Assembly (NCBI RefSeq): GCF_937958065.1
Contig: NZ_CALFXI010000048.1
Span: forward strand, 1-64,000
DNA from: an uncultured Steroidobacter sp.
GTDB lineage: Bacteria > Pseudomonadota > Gammaproteobacteria > Steroidobacterales > Steroidobacteraceae
Direction of reading: 5' to 3'
Length of the DNA: 64,000 nucleotides
Under the pieces are notes generated by a model, which made no database searches, was not told the DNA's origin, and saw only the letters and a program-made list of their open reading frames with translations. Both the position numbers and the translations under genes were made by a program. Shown piece by piece: positions 53,107-62,235 of this stretch (position 1 is its first letter; every line of letters begins with the position of its first letter).

Positions 53107-55758
53107 ATGACTGCCAAGCGCCTGTCGAGCGCCGACCTTCGCGCGCTGTTCCTCAACTTTTTCCGTGAGCGGGGCCACCAGATCGTGGCGTCCAGCTCGT
53201 TGGTGCCGGGCAACGACCCGACCCTGCTGTTCACCAACGCCGGCATGGTGCAGTTCAAGGACGTATTTTTAGGCAAGGACAAGCGCAATTACAGCCGCGC
53301 GGTCAGCTCCCAGCGCTGCGTGCGCGCCGGCGGCAAGCACAACGATCTCGAGAACGTCGGCTACACGGCCCGGCATCACACCTTCTTCGAGATGCTCGGC
53401 AACTTCAGCTTCGGCGATTACTTCAAGCGCGACGCCATCCGCTTCGCGTGGGATTTCGTGACGGGCAAGCAATACCTCGGCATCGATCCGCAGCGCCTGA
53501 TGGTCACGGTGTATCACACCGACGACGAGGCTTATGACATCTGGAACAAAGAGGTCGGCGTGGCCGCGGATCGCATCGTGCGCATCGGCGACAAGCCCGG
53601 TGGCGGCTCGGACAACTTCTGGCAGATGGGCGAGACCGGTCCCTGCGGTCCGTGCTCCGAGATCTTCTATGACCATGGCGCCGATGTACCCGGTGGTCCG
53701 CCGGGCTCGCCGGATGCCGACGGCGATCGCTGGATCGAGATCTGGAACCTGGTGTTCATGCAGTTCGACCGCTCGGCCGAGGGTCAGCTCACGCCGTTGC
53801 CCAAGCCTTCGGTCGATACCGGCATGGGTCTGGAGCGCACGGCCGCCGTCATGCAGGGCGTGCACTCGAATTACGAGATCGATCTGTTCGTCAACCTGAT
53901 CAAGGCGGCCGCTGAAGCGACCCGTACCCAGGATCTGTCTTCGAGCTCGCTGCGCGTCATCGCCGATCACATTCGTGCATGTTCCTTCCTCGTGGCCGAC
54001 GGGGTGTTCCCGTCGAACGAAGGTCGCGGCTATGTGCTCCGTCGCATCATTCGTCGCGCCATCCGGCACGGCTACAAGCTCGGCCAGACGCAGCCGTTCT
54101 TCTACACCCTGGTGGGCGCGCTCGAAAAAGAGATGGGCGATGCCTATCCCGAGCTGCGCACTCAGCGAGCGCAGATCGAGCGCGTGTTGAAGCAGGAAGA
54201 AGAGCGCTTCGCCGAGACGCTGTCTCAAGGCATGGTCTTGCTGGATCAGGCAATCGCCGCGCTGGGCGGCAAAAAAGAAATCCCGGGCGAAACGGTGTTC
54301 CGGCTGTACGACACCTTTGGGTTCCCGTCGGATCTCACCGCGGACATCGCGCGCGAGCGTGGCCTCACGATCGACGAAGCTGGCTTCGAGCGGGCCATGC
54401 AGGTTCAGCGCGACACCAGCAAGGCTGCGAGCAAATTCGGCGTCGATCTGCGCGCCGGCGTGTCGCTGGAGGACAAGACCAGCTTCAGCGGCTACGACAA
54501 CCTGGTCGATACCGGCACTGTCGTCACGTTGCTCCGAGGCAAGGAGCGTGTCGATGTGCTGCGTGCGGGCGAGGAAGGGCAGGTGATTCTCGATCACACG
54601 CCTTTCTATGCCGAAAGCGGCGGCCAGGTGGGCGATACCGGCGCCTTGACCGGTCCAAGCGTTGCATTCGAGGTTGCCGATACTCAAAAGATCGGCAGCG
54701 CATTTGCCCACGTCGGCCGCGTAAAAGAAGGTGAACTGCGTGTCGGCGCTCGCATCGAAGCGCGTGTGGACGGAGAGCGTCGTCGCGCGACGATGGCCAA
54801 TCACTCGGCCACGCATCTGCTGCACGCCGCCCTGCGCAAAGTGCTGGGCACCCATGTCACGCAGAAGGGCTCCCTGGTCGCCCCCGATCGCCTGCGCTTC
54901 GACTTCGCGCATTTCGCGGCCGTCACGCCGGAAGAGCTGAGGAACATCGAAGAGCTGGTAAACGCGGAGATCCGTGCGAATGCGCCCGCGGAGACCAAGC
55001 TCATGCCCTACGACGAGGCAGTGGCCTCAGGGGCAATGGCCCTGTTCGGCGAGAAGTACGAGGATCAAGTGCGCGTACTGAGCTTTGGTGGCTTTTCCAC
55101 CGAGCTCTGCGGCGGCACGCACGTAAGCCGTACAGGCGATATCGGCCTGTTCAAGATCGTTAGCGAAGGCGGTGTGGCCGCGGGTATTCGGCGCATCGAA
55201 GCTGTCACAGGCCAGTGCGCGTACGAATGGATCTCGCAGACCGACCGTGTGCTGCGCGACGTGGCTTCGCTGGTGAAAGCGGGCCGTGACGATGTCGAGG
55301 ACAAAGTCCGACAGCTGCTCGATCGCAGCCGCAAGCTGGAAAAGGAAGTGGCGGCGCTCAAGTCCAGGCTCGCCAGTGGACAAGGCAACGACCTGACGAG
55401 CTCCGCCGTCGATGTCGGTGGTTTGAAGGTGGTCGCCACGCGGGTCGATGGCGCGGATGCGCCGGCTTTGCGCGATGCCGTCGATCAGCTGAAAAACAAG
55501 CTGCGCTCGGCGGCCATCGTGCTTGGGTCGGTGGACGACGCGAACAAGGTGGTGTTGATCGCGGGTGTCACGGCGGATCAGACGTCGCGCGTGAAAGCCG
55601 GTGATTTAGTTAACTTCGTAGCGCAGCAGGTCGGCGGCCGCGGTGGTGGTCGCGCCGACATGGCGCAAGCGGGCGGCAATGATCCAGCGAAGCTGGACGA
55701 TGCGTTGGCTGGAGTCGTTTCCTGGATCGAGTCCAAAATAACGGCAAAGTCAGCCTGA
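53107..55758 (+). CDS. alaS: Alanyl-tRNA synthetase
   Basis: An 883-residue class II synthetase. The aminoacylation domain starts SSADLRALFLNFFRERGHQI. The editing domain has the zinc ligands HSATHLLHAAL (HxxxH) and LCGGTHVSRTGDIG (CxxxH). A C-terminal DHHA1-type domain (GVVSWIESK end) completes it. It lies between recX and csrA in the conserved order. Confidence 0.97.
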   Translation: MTAKRLSSADLRALFLNFFRERGHQIVASSSLVPGNDPTLLFTNAGMVQFKDVFLGKDKRNYSRAVSSQRCVRAGGKHNDLENVGYTARHHTFFEMLGNFSFGDYFKRDAIRFAWDFVTGKQYLGIDPQRLMVTVYHTDDEAYDIWNKEVGVAADRIVRIGDKPGGGSDNFWQMGETGPCGPCSEIFYDHGADVPGGPPGSPDADGDRWIEIWNLVFMQFDRSAEGQLTPLPKPSVDTGMGLERTAAVMQGVHSNYEIDLFVNLIKAAAEATRTQDLSSSSLRVIADHIRACSFLVADGVFPSNEGRGYVLRRIIRRAIRHGYKLGQTQPFFYTLVGALEKEMGDAYPELRTQRAQIERVLKQEEERFAETLSQGMVLLDQAIAALGGKKEIPGETVFRLYDTFGFPSDLTADIARERGLTIDEAGFERAMQVQRDTSKAASKFGVDLRAGVSLEDKTSFSGYDNLVDTGTVVTLLRGKERVDVLRAGEEGQVILDHTPFYAESGGQVGDTGALTGPSVAFEVADTQKIGSAFAHVGRVKEGELRVGARIEARVDGERRRATMANHSATHLLHAALRKVLGTHVTQKGSLVAPDRLRFDFAHFAAVTPEELRNIEELVNAEIRANAPAETKLMPYDEAVASGAMALFGEKYEDQVRVLSFGGFSTELCGGTHVSRTGDIGLFKIVSEGGVAAGIRRIEAVTGQCAYEWISQTDRVLRDVASLVKAGRDDVEDKVRQLLDRSRKLEKEVAALKSRLASGQGNDLTSSAVDVGGLKVVATRVDGADAPALRDAVDQLKNKLRSAAIVLGSVDDANKVVLIAGVTADQTSRVKAGDLVNFVAQQVGGRGGGRADMAQAGGNDPAKLDDALAGVVSWIESKITAKSA

Positions 55759-56105
55759 AACTGTCAACAGTGATTGCGCGAACTGCAGGCCCGCAAGGAA
55801 GCTGGTGTACTGCGCTCGCGCTTTGCTGCCGCACTCGTCGGTCGCTCCGATGCCCCATGAAGTAGTTTTTTTCGATACTGGGGAAAATTCGGGTGCGCCG
55901 AGAATTGAATAGTGCGAACATACTAAAAAATATATTGTCTTTCTTGTGAGGGTAATTTCGATATTCAGGGAAATCCCGATCCCCATTACCCGAGCAGCTG
56001 ACCTACTCTCGATTTCGAATGAAAAGTGCGTGCGCTGTGGGAGGGCGGTGATTCCACCGCCGGCAACCGCAACTTGATCATTCGGCTGACAGCAAGGAGC
56101 GAACC
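55759..56105 (+). other. AT-rich alaS-csrA intergenic region
   Basis: There is no gene in these 347 nt. The stretch 55861-55975 is markedly AT-rich for this genome (for example ACTAAAAAATATATTG), which suggests the csrA promoter or promoters. I cannot assign a sigma factor with confidence. Confidence 0.5.
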
Positions 56106-56324
56106 ATGTTGATTCTGACAAGGCGCGTCGGTGAGACCGTGATGATAGGTAACGACATCACAGTGACCGTCTTAGGCGTCAAAGGTAACCAGGTGCGTGT
56201 GGGCGTGAACGCGCCAAAAGAGGTTGCCGTACATCGTGAAGAGATCTACGAGCGCATCAAGCGCGAGGAACAGGCGGCGGGCGGCGGCGCGACCAAGCGT
56301 CCGATCACCGGCGCGGGCTCCTGA
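56106..56324 (+). CDS. csrA: Carbon storage regulator CsrA
   Basis: A 72-residue RNA-binding protein. MLILTRRVGETVMIGNDITV is the strand 1 region with Arg at position 6-7, and GVNAPKEVAVHREEIYERIK carries the second RNA contact. The C-terminus is about 11 residues longer than in E. coli. AAGGAG lies 8 nt before the ATG. A tRNA-Ser gene follows, as in the enterobacterial csrA-serV order. Confidence 0.96.
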   Translation: MLILTRRVGETVMIGNDITVTVLGVKGNQVRVGVNAPKEVAVHREEIYERIKREEQAAGGGATKRPITGAGS

Positions 56325-56489
56325 GGTCTTCACGCAGCAGCTCATTCGCGGGGTGACGTGGCCCGCCATCCCGCGAGGGTCGCTATGAACGCTGTGGGAG
56401 CGTTCTTCGTCCGACCCTTTACCTGACGGGCCACGGCCAGTATTCTTGCCGGCCTTCACTGACCTGGGCGTCTCGCCCTGGCAGGCGCC

Positions 56490-56580
56490 GGAGAGTTGGC
56501 CGAGTGGTCGAAGGCGCACCCCTGCTAAGGGTGTATGGGTCAAAAGCCCATCGAGGGTTCGAATCCCTCACTCTCCGCCA
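56490..56580 (+). tRNA. tRNA-Ser(GCU)
   Basis: A 91-nt class II tRNA with a 7-bp acceptor stem (GGAGAGT/ACTCTCC), discriminator G and encoded CCA. The anticodon loop is CTGCTAA within CACCC/GGGTG, so the anticodon is GCU. The long variable arm (TATGGGTCAAAAGCCCATC region) and TTCGAATC T-loop are present. Confidence 0.96.
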
Positions 56581-57132
56581 TCCCCAATCGCTGTAACAAT
56601 CGGTTACAAGTCTCGCGCGCAGCTCGATCGGTGCGCCCGAGATGGATGCGCGGGGCGGGCCGTCGCCCACCAAGCCAAAGTCCTCACCCCAACAGCACGG
56701 CTGCATGCGATCCCAGCCCAGTTCGGTTGCGCCCCACGGGTTTGCAGCCCGCCTGTCCCATGCTCGCCCAAAATCGGCGAGCGGCGGCTTGCGCTCCAGT
56801 TCAGCGCTGTCGCGCTGGCGCGTGCGCTTTTCGAAAATCGAGCGTTCAGTGGTGGAGCTGTTGCGACGTCAATCAAGCGACTCACGCAGTCACTCATAGC
56901 GTGCGTGTCTAGCGTGTGTGTCGCTGCGTGAGCAACGACGCGTCACTCGAAACGATCTTCACATCGGCTGCACGTTCGTCGCTTCAGCGAGCCGAGCGCG
57001 CGCTCGTGAGAATACAAACATCCCCCAACAGGGCTCCGGACGGCGCATGATTCAGCGGGATCGCAGTATCGCCCTGGCGAGCAAGGCTCCGAGCACGAGC
57101 TCCGAGCGGCTCTTCCAGCGCTGAGCCGTGGC
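56581..57132. other. Intergenic region without a recognisable gene
   Basis: Several short open frames cover this 552-nt stretch on both strands, but none has a convincing start, a ribosome site or a recognisable motif. I saw no strong palindrome or RNA gene. Confidence 0.5.
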
Positions 57133-58005
57133 TTACTGATGCGTGCCGATGTAACGGCGAACGACGCTGTTGTCTTTCACTTCGGCGACGAGAATTCGCT
57201 CACCACTCACTTCGCCGATCAGTCTCGCGGGCTGTCGGTCCAGGCCCAAAACGACGAGCTCCAGTCGATTGCCTTCCAGGCGGCCCTCGCGCACTGCCAG
57301 TCGAGTGTCGTCCGCGGCCGAGCTTTCGATGAACTGAAAGCTCTGGCGAAGCTCGACATCGAAGCGGGTCGTGCCGCCGACTTCGGTGAAGCGCCATGCA
57401 CCCGAAATTCGTGCCGGCACGATCCAGAGCAGCGCGCGAGTATTGCCAACGTCCGATTCGGCGACTTCGTCCGGCCGCCATTCGCCCATATCGAAGTTGT
57501 TGGAGACGACGCGCGTGCCCGGCCGCATGTTCAGTATGGTCGGGCGCAGCTTGAGATTGATCGTGGGCCCGAGATACAGCGTCAGCACGGTCGCGTCGCT
57601 GAAATCGATCTTGAATATGTCGCCCTGCTGGAACTGCACCTTGTCGGTGACCTGCTCGACCCGGGCATGACATTGCGCCAGCTGAACGAGCTGGGGGTTG
57701 TATTCGATGCCCAATGCAGTGGCGCCGAACTGCTTGGCGGCCGCGATCGGAATTTTGCCGTCGCCCGAGCCGAGATCGACGACCCGGTCGCGGTTGGTGA
57801 CGCCGGCCACGCGCAGCATGGCCGTGACCACCTCATCGATGGTCGCGACCCACATCACGTCCTTGCCGGGTTCGCCGCTGCGAGGGGCGAACTGTTGCTC
57901 GCAGCCGGCGTGAGTTTCGGCTGCGGTCGCGTTCGAGGGAATGCTGAATGGAAGCAGGCACCAGACGGTGCGACTGGCGTGTAGCCACAGTCGCCGAAAA
58001 CGCAT
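57133..58005 (-). CDS. SAM-dependent methyltransferase with an apparent signal peptide
   Basis: A 290-residue protein. The N-terminus (MRFRRLWLHASRTVWCLLPF, then SIPSNATAAE) looks like a Sec signal with cleavage near TAA. The class I fold follows, with motif I VVDLGSGDGKIPIAAAKQFG, LGIEYNPQLVQLA and VQFQQGDIFKIDFSDATVLT. The C-terminal 90 residues are beta-rich. A methyltransferase outside the cytoplasm would lack SAM, so the segment may instead be a membrane anchor or be misread. It is divergent from the kinase/KaiC operon. The GTG at 58011 would add two residues. Confidence 0.8.
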   Translation of the reverse strand: MRFRRLWLHASRTVWCLLPFSIPSNATAAETHAGCEQQFAPRSGEPGKDVMWVATIDEVVTAMLRVAGVTNRDRVVDLGSGDGKIPIAAAKQFGATALGIEYNPQLVQLAQCHARVEQVTDKVQFQQGDIFKIDFSDATVLTLYLGPTINLKLRPTILNMRPGTRVVSNNFDMGEWRPDEVAESDVGNTRALLWIVPARISGAWRFTEVGGTTRFDVELRQSFQFIESSAADDTRLAVREGRLEGNRLELVVLGLDRQPARLIGEVSGERILVAEVKDNSVVRRYIGTHQ

Positions 58006-58089
58006 CGTCACTTACTCTCTACCTGGGATACCGCCGGATTCTCATATACGACCCGTGCGAGATCGCGAGCTTAACCCATGTGTGTGTCA

Positions 58090-58113
58090 GGATTTATCGG
58101 ACTCGATAAATCC
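58090..58113. promoter_or_regulatory. Perfect inverted repeat between the divergent methyltransferase and kinase genes
   Basis: GGATTTATCG (58090-58099), GACT, CGATAAATCC (58104-58113) form a perfect 10-bp dyad 63 bp before the kinase start and 85 bp before the methyltransferase start. Between divergent genes it is more likely an operator than a terminator. The binding factor is unknown. Confidence 0.55.
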
Positions 58114-58176
58114 GGGCGCGCTGCGGGACTGCCTGCCTATAATCGCGCGCACGTTTTACCAGGATAAAAAGATGGG

Positions 58177-58938
58177 ATGACCACTCCATCGCCCACCGCT
58201 GATCAGGAGCGCCTCATCGAGGAACTGCGCACGGCGATCGCAGCTCGCGATGAGTTCATCGCGATCGCTGCTCACGAACTGCGCAATCCGATGACGCCCA
58301 TCGTCGGGCAGGTGCAGCTCTTGCTGTCGCGTGCGCGACGGGAGCAGGTATCGCCGGCGCTGCTCCAGGGGCTGGAGACACTGGAAGTCGCGGTCGATCA
58401 CTATGTGCGCAGAGCGACCACGCTGCTGGAGATCACTCGCCTGAACGCCGAGCACGTGCGACTCGATCCCAGCCAGTTCGACCTGTGTGATCTGGTGCGA
58501 GACTGCGTCCGCAAGTACGAGCCGATGGCCAGTCATGCGGGCTCGACTTTGGACTGCGATCTGGCCGGCCCGGTCCCCGGCACCTGGGACGCCCTGGCCA
58601 CCGAGCAGATCCTGGACAACCTCGTCTCGAATGCGATCCGTTACGGCGACGGCAAACCGGTGCGGATCGAGGTGGAGAGCGATGCGGATTGGGTGGAGGT
58701 GCGCGTGATCGATCGCGGCATCGGCATCGCGCCCGCCGACCGGGAGCGGATTTTCCAGCGCTTCGAACGAGGGCCCGGTGCCCCACGCAGCGGCGGCTTC
58801 GGCATCGGCTTGTGGCTGTCGAGCAAACTGGTGCAGGCCCAAGGCGGCAGCATGGCGATGCAAAGCGAGCCGGGCAGCGGCTCGATATTCATCGTCAGAC
58901 TGCCGCGCGACGTGACCGCTCACGCTAAAATCGCGTGA
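58177..58938 (+). CDS. Soluble sensor histidine kinase without input domain
   Basis: A 253-residue kinase. It has a short N-terminal helix, then HisKA with phosphoacceptor His33 in AIAAHELRNPMTP. The HATPase_c domain has QILDNLVSNAIRYG (N box), VIDRGIGIAPADRERIFQRF (G1/F) and GGFGIGLWLSSKLV (G2). It has no transmembrane or PAS domain, so the signal must come from a partner; the KaiC-like ATPase encoded 35 nt downstream is the obvious candidate. The start follows AGGATAAAAAGATGGG. Confidence 0.9.
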   Translation: MTTPSPTADQERLIEELRTAIAARDEFIAIAAHELRNPMTPIVGQVQLLLSRARREQVSPALLQGLETLEVAVDHYVRRATTLLEITRLNAEHVRLDPSQFDLCDLVRDCVRKYEPMASHAGSTLDCDLAGPVPGTWDALATEQILDNLVSNAIRYGDGKPVRIEVESDADWVEVRVIDRGIGIAPADRERIFQRFERGPGAPRSGGFGIGLWLSSKLVQAQGGSMAMQSEPGSGSIFIVRLPRDVTAHAKIA

Positions 58939-58972
58939 GGATACGCTTGGACTACGAGGGCTCCATCGTCAC

Positions 58973-60505
58973 GTGAACAACAAAGAACTCAGTCATGAGC
59001 CGGGGCTGGAGCGCATTGCCACCGGCGTGCCCGGACTGGACGATGTGCTCAAGGGCGGCTTTTTCGAGGGCGCCGTTTACATCGTGCGCGGCACTCCCGG
59101 CGCCGGCAAGACGATCCTCGCCAACCAGATCTGCTTTCAGCATGCGCGCCAGGGCAAGCGTGCGCTGTTCGTCACGCTGCTCGCTGAAAATCATGCGCGC
59201 ATGCTCCAGCACCTGGAGCAGATGAGCTTTTACGACGCACACCTGATCCCGAAGTACGTGTACTACATCAGTGCGTTTCGCGTGCTCGAGGAGAACGGAC
59301 TGAAGGGGATGATGGATCTGTTGCGGCGGGAGATGCGGGCCCACGAGGCCAGTATTCTGATCCTCGATGGATTGATCGCGGTCGAGGAAACCAGCACCTC
59401 GGATCGGGAGTTCCGGAAGTTCATCCATGAGTTGCAGGCACACGCCGCCACCGCGGGCTGTTGCACGCTGCTCCTTACAAATGGTCGCAGGGGTGAGTAC
59501 CACCCGGAACACACCATGGTGGATGGGCTGATCACTCTCGAAGACGTGCCCTATGGGAAACGTCGCCAGCGCGAGCTGGAGGTGCGCAAGTTCCGCGGCT
59601 CCGCCAGCTTGCGCGGCCGGCATCCTTTTCAAATCACCGACGACGGACTGATCGTGCACCCACGGCCGGAATCGCGCTTCCTGCGCAATACCGGCATCGA
59701 CAACGCCGCCCGGATCTCGACCGGCATCGCGCAGCTGGATGCAATGACGAACGGGGGGCTGATCGCCGATTCATCGACCCTGGTGCTGGGGCCGTCCGGT
59801 GCGGGCAAGACCACGCTCGGCATGGCATTCCTGCAATGCTCCAGCAAGGCCGAGCCGGGCCTGCACTTCGGTTTCTATGAGTCGCCGCAGCGGCTCGTCG
59901 CCAACGCGGGGCTCATCGGGATCGACTTGAAGTCGAAGGTCGAGGCGGGGCATCTGGAGATTTCGTGGCGGCCGCCGTTCGAGCGCGTCCTCGATGGCCT
60001 GGGCAACGAGCTGATCGACACGGTGCGCCGTCGCAAGGTCAAACGTCTGTTCATCGACGGCTGGGGCGGGTTCGCCGGCACTGCCGAAACGCACGAGCGC
60101 CTCGGTCCGTTCTTTGCCGCCGTGGCGAACGAGCTGCGCAGCCTGGGCGTCACGACGATGTGCACCATGGAGACGCCGAATCTGATCGGACCGGAGTTGC
60201 TGGTCCCGGGTACCGGTATTTCGGCCGTCACCGAGAACATGATCCTGCTGCGCTACTCGGAGTATCAGGGTCGCTTGCGTCGCCTGATTTCGATCATGAA
60301 AGTTCGTGGCGGCGGCTTCGATCCCAAGCTGCGGGAGTTCGAGATCGGAGCCGAGGGCCTGCGCTTCGTGGACAGCTTCAAGACTGCCGAAGGGGTGTTG
60401 TCCGGATACAGCACCGAACGTTCGGACGTCGCTGCCACGCCGGCTCGCGCCAGGAAGCAAGCTAAAGGACGACGTGTCAGCGCTCGGCGTCGCGGCAAGG
60501 CATAG
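58973..60505 (+). CDS. KaiC-like double RecA-fold ATPase
   Basis: A 510-residue protein with two KaiC domains. CI (about 10-235) has Walker A GTPGAGKT (40-47) and Walker B SILILDGL (127-134). CII (about 245-480) has GPSGAGKT (273-280) and RLFIDGW (358-364). The canonical KaiC catalytic Glu pair is replaced in CI by TLLAEN; CII has GFYESPQ, close to the usual FEES form. A basic tail (ARARKQAKGRRVSARRRGKA) may bind nucleic acid or the membrane. kaiA and kaiB are absent nearby. It starts at a GTG and lies between kinase and receiver genes, so it probably gates phosphosignalling. Confidence 0.88.
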   Translation: MNNKELSHEPGLERIATGVPGLDDVLKGGFFEGAVYIVRGTPGAGKTILANQICFQHARQGKRALFVTLLAENHARMLQHLEQMSFYDAHLIPKYVYYISAFRVLEENGLKGMMDLLRREMRAHEASILILDGLIAVEETSTSDREFRKFIHELQAHAATAGCCTLLLTNGRRGEYHPEHTMVDGLITLEDVPYGKRRQRELEVRKFRGSASLRGRHPFQITDDGLIVHPRPESRFLRNTGIDNAARISTGIAQLDAMTNGGLIADSSTLVLGPSGAGKTTLGMAFLQCSSKAEPGLHFGFYESPQRLVANAGLIGIDLKSKVEAGHLEISWRPPFERVLDGLGNELIDTVRRRKVKRLFIDGWGGFAGTAETHERLGPFFAAVANELRSLGVTTMCTMETPNLIGPELLVPGTGISAVTENMILLRYSEYQGRLRRLISIMKVRGGGFDPKLREFEIGAEGLRFVDSFKTAEGVLSGYSTERSDVAATPARARKQAKGRRVSARRRGKA

Positions 60506-60506
60506 C

Positions 60507-60878
60507 ATGCAAACGGTGCTGGTCGTCGATGATGAGTTCGGCGTCGCCGAGGTGCTGCAGTCCATCCTCGAAGACGAGGGGTATCGTGTGGCCACCGCGA
60601 TCAATGGCAAGCAGGCGCTGGCGCGTCTGAACGAGCTCACGCCCGATCTCATCATGCTCGACTACATGATGCCCATCATGGACGGCACGCAGACCCTCGC
60701 CGCGATCCGCAGCAACCCGGCGTTCGCCACGATTCCCATCATCATGATGAGCTCTCTCGAGGAAGCGGCAGTGCGCGAGACCTGCACCGACTACAACAGC
60801 TTCCTTCGCAAGCCGTTCCGCGCCATGGCCGTGTTGAAGTTGGTCGCGCAGTTGCTGGAGCAATCGGCTCGCCAGTAA
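60507..60878 (+). CDS. Single-domain response regulator
   Basis: A 123-residue receiver domain. It has the acidic pair Asp8-Asp9, phosphoacceptor Asp52 in LIMLDYMMPIMDG, Ser82-Ser83 at the switch position and Lys102 in LRKPF. It has no output domain, so it acts through protein contacts, probably with the KaiC-like ATPase or with a downstream kinase. The ATG lies 1 nt after the kaiC-like stop. Confidence 0.9.
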   Translation: MQTVLVVDDEFGVAEVLQSILEDEGYRVATAINGKQALARLNELTPDLIMLDYMMPIMDGTQTLAAIRSNPAFATIPIIMMSSLEEAAVRETCTDYNSFLRKPFRAMAVLKLVAQLLEQSARQ

Positions 60879-61318
60879 CGAGCCTACGGGCTGACAGCCA
60901 GATCCGCATGCGCGCGCCCGGCGCACTATCGCCGCGATCAGTTGCTGGGCCATTCAGCGCGCGCTGACGGGCTGTCGATGCGCGCACGCACGTGATCCAC
61001 CGGCGTTCGCATAGTGCACTCGGCTGTCTTTGCATCATCATGCAGCTGCCCTCGCATCCCTCGCTCTGAATCGCTCGTCGGCGCGTCGCATTTCTGGAAA
61101 AGATAAGCCGTTGAAATCCGGGTGGCTGGTCAACGCCGCGTTCATTCCCGCAACGAACTGGTGAATGTCGGAATCCAGCTCGCCGACGCGTGTCGAGAGG
61201 TCGATGCGGATTCGACGTCGAGATGCTCGAGCTCCGTGCTTGCGTAATGTCTGCCCGGTCGATTTTGTGGTATCACTGCTAGCGCAAGGTATCGGTCAGC
61301 TATTGGTTGCCGTCGCCG
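60879..61318. other. Intergenic region without a recognisable gene
   Basis: 440 nt between the receiver gene and the AraC gene. Short frames exist on both strands but carry no motif. The region must contain the AraC gene promoter; I cannot point to a consensus. Confidence 0.45.
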
Positions 61319-62182
61319 ATGGAGCAGCATTCATCTCGTCCGGGCCAGCGCCACGGCGCTGTTGAAGGCCCACCCAGTGGTGGGGCGGTGTCCAATAACG
61401 GAACTCCAGGCGCGACTCCGCCCAGCAGCGACTATCAGGATGTGCCGCGTCCAGTCGTCGCGATGGCCGAAGAATACGAGTCGGGTACGGTGCAGCCGCG
61501 CCATTCGCACAAACGCGCACAGGTGCTGTACTCGATTTCCGGCGTGGCCTCCATCACCACCGATCACGCCAGTTACATTTTGCCGCCACAGCGCGCGCTA
61601 TGGATTCCCAGTGGTGTGGCGCATGAGATGACGTGCCGTGGTCACGTCTCGGTTCGCACTCTCTATATCGACGAACGCGTGCGAGGCGATCTGCCCGAAG
61701 CATGCCGCGTCTTCGAAGTCTCCGATCTGCTGCGTGAACTGATCATTGCCGCCGTGCGCATGCCGGTTGAATACGACGAAGCAGGGCGGGACGGTCGCGT
61801 GATGCGACTCATTCTGGACGAGATCGCGAGCGCGCCGAGCATTCCTCTGGACATTTCGATGCCGCAGGATCCGCGGTTGCTCAAGGTGTGCCGCGCGATT
61901 CTCGAAGATCCGGCACATGCGGACACCTTGGATGATTGGGCACGCGTCGCAGGCATGGGGCGTCGCACATTCACGCGAATGTTTCGTCGCGAGACGATGA
62001 TGAGTTTTGCTACCTGGCGTCAACACGTGCGGCTGATGGAGGCGATGTCACGGCTCGCGACCGGTGAGCCGGTCACGGCGGTCGCCTTCGATGTTGGATA
62101 CAACAGTCCAAGCGCTTTCACAGCCATGTTCCGCAAGGCGTTCGGCGCAGCGCCGACACGTTATATCAGCGAACAGAACTGA
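61319..62182 (+). CDS. AraC-family regulator with N-terminal cupin
   Basis: A 287-residue protein. Residues 45-130 form a cupin (VQPRHSHKRAQVLYSISGVA, ILPPQRALWIPSGVAHEMTC). The C-terminal 100 residues hold two helix-turn-helices (TLDDWARVAGMGRRTFTRMF and VTAVAFDVGYNSPSAFTAMF). The ATG at 61319 is preferred over a TTG at 61307. The target is unknown; neighbours give no clear hint. It is convergent with the TetR gene. Confidence 0.9.
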   Translation: MEQHSSRPGQRHGAVEGPPSGGAVSNNGTPGATPPSSDYQDVPRPVVAMAEEYESGTVQPRHSHKRAQVLYSISGVASITTDHASYILPPQRALWIPSGVAHEMTCRGHVSVRTLYIDERVRGDLPEACRVFEVSDLLRELIIAAVRMPVEYDEAGRDGRVMRLILDEIASAPSIPLDISMPQDPRLLKVCRAILEDPAHADTLDDWARVAGMGRRTFTRMFRRETMMSFATWRQHVRLMEAMSRLATGEPVTAVAFDVGYNSPSAFTAMFRKAFGAAPTRYISEQN

Positions 62183-62235
62183 ATCCCGACAGTGTGAATT
62201 CAAGGCGGGCCTGGCGTTGTCTGTCGGTATGACAG

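Noticed and set aside
53269..54912. 547-codon frame opposite alaS
   Set aside because: It is antisense to a universally conserved gene; its composition is that of a shadow frame in GC-rich DNA.
56419..56706. Minus-strand frame with RVRDSNPRWAFDPYTLS
   Set aside because: It is antisense to tRNA-Ser(GCU) and of the same artefact type.
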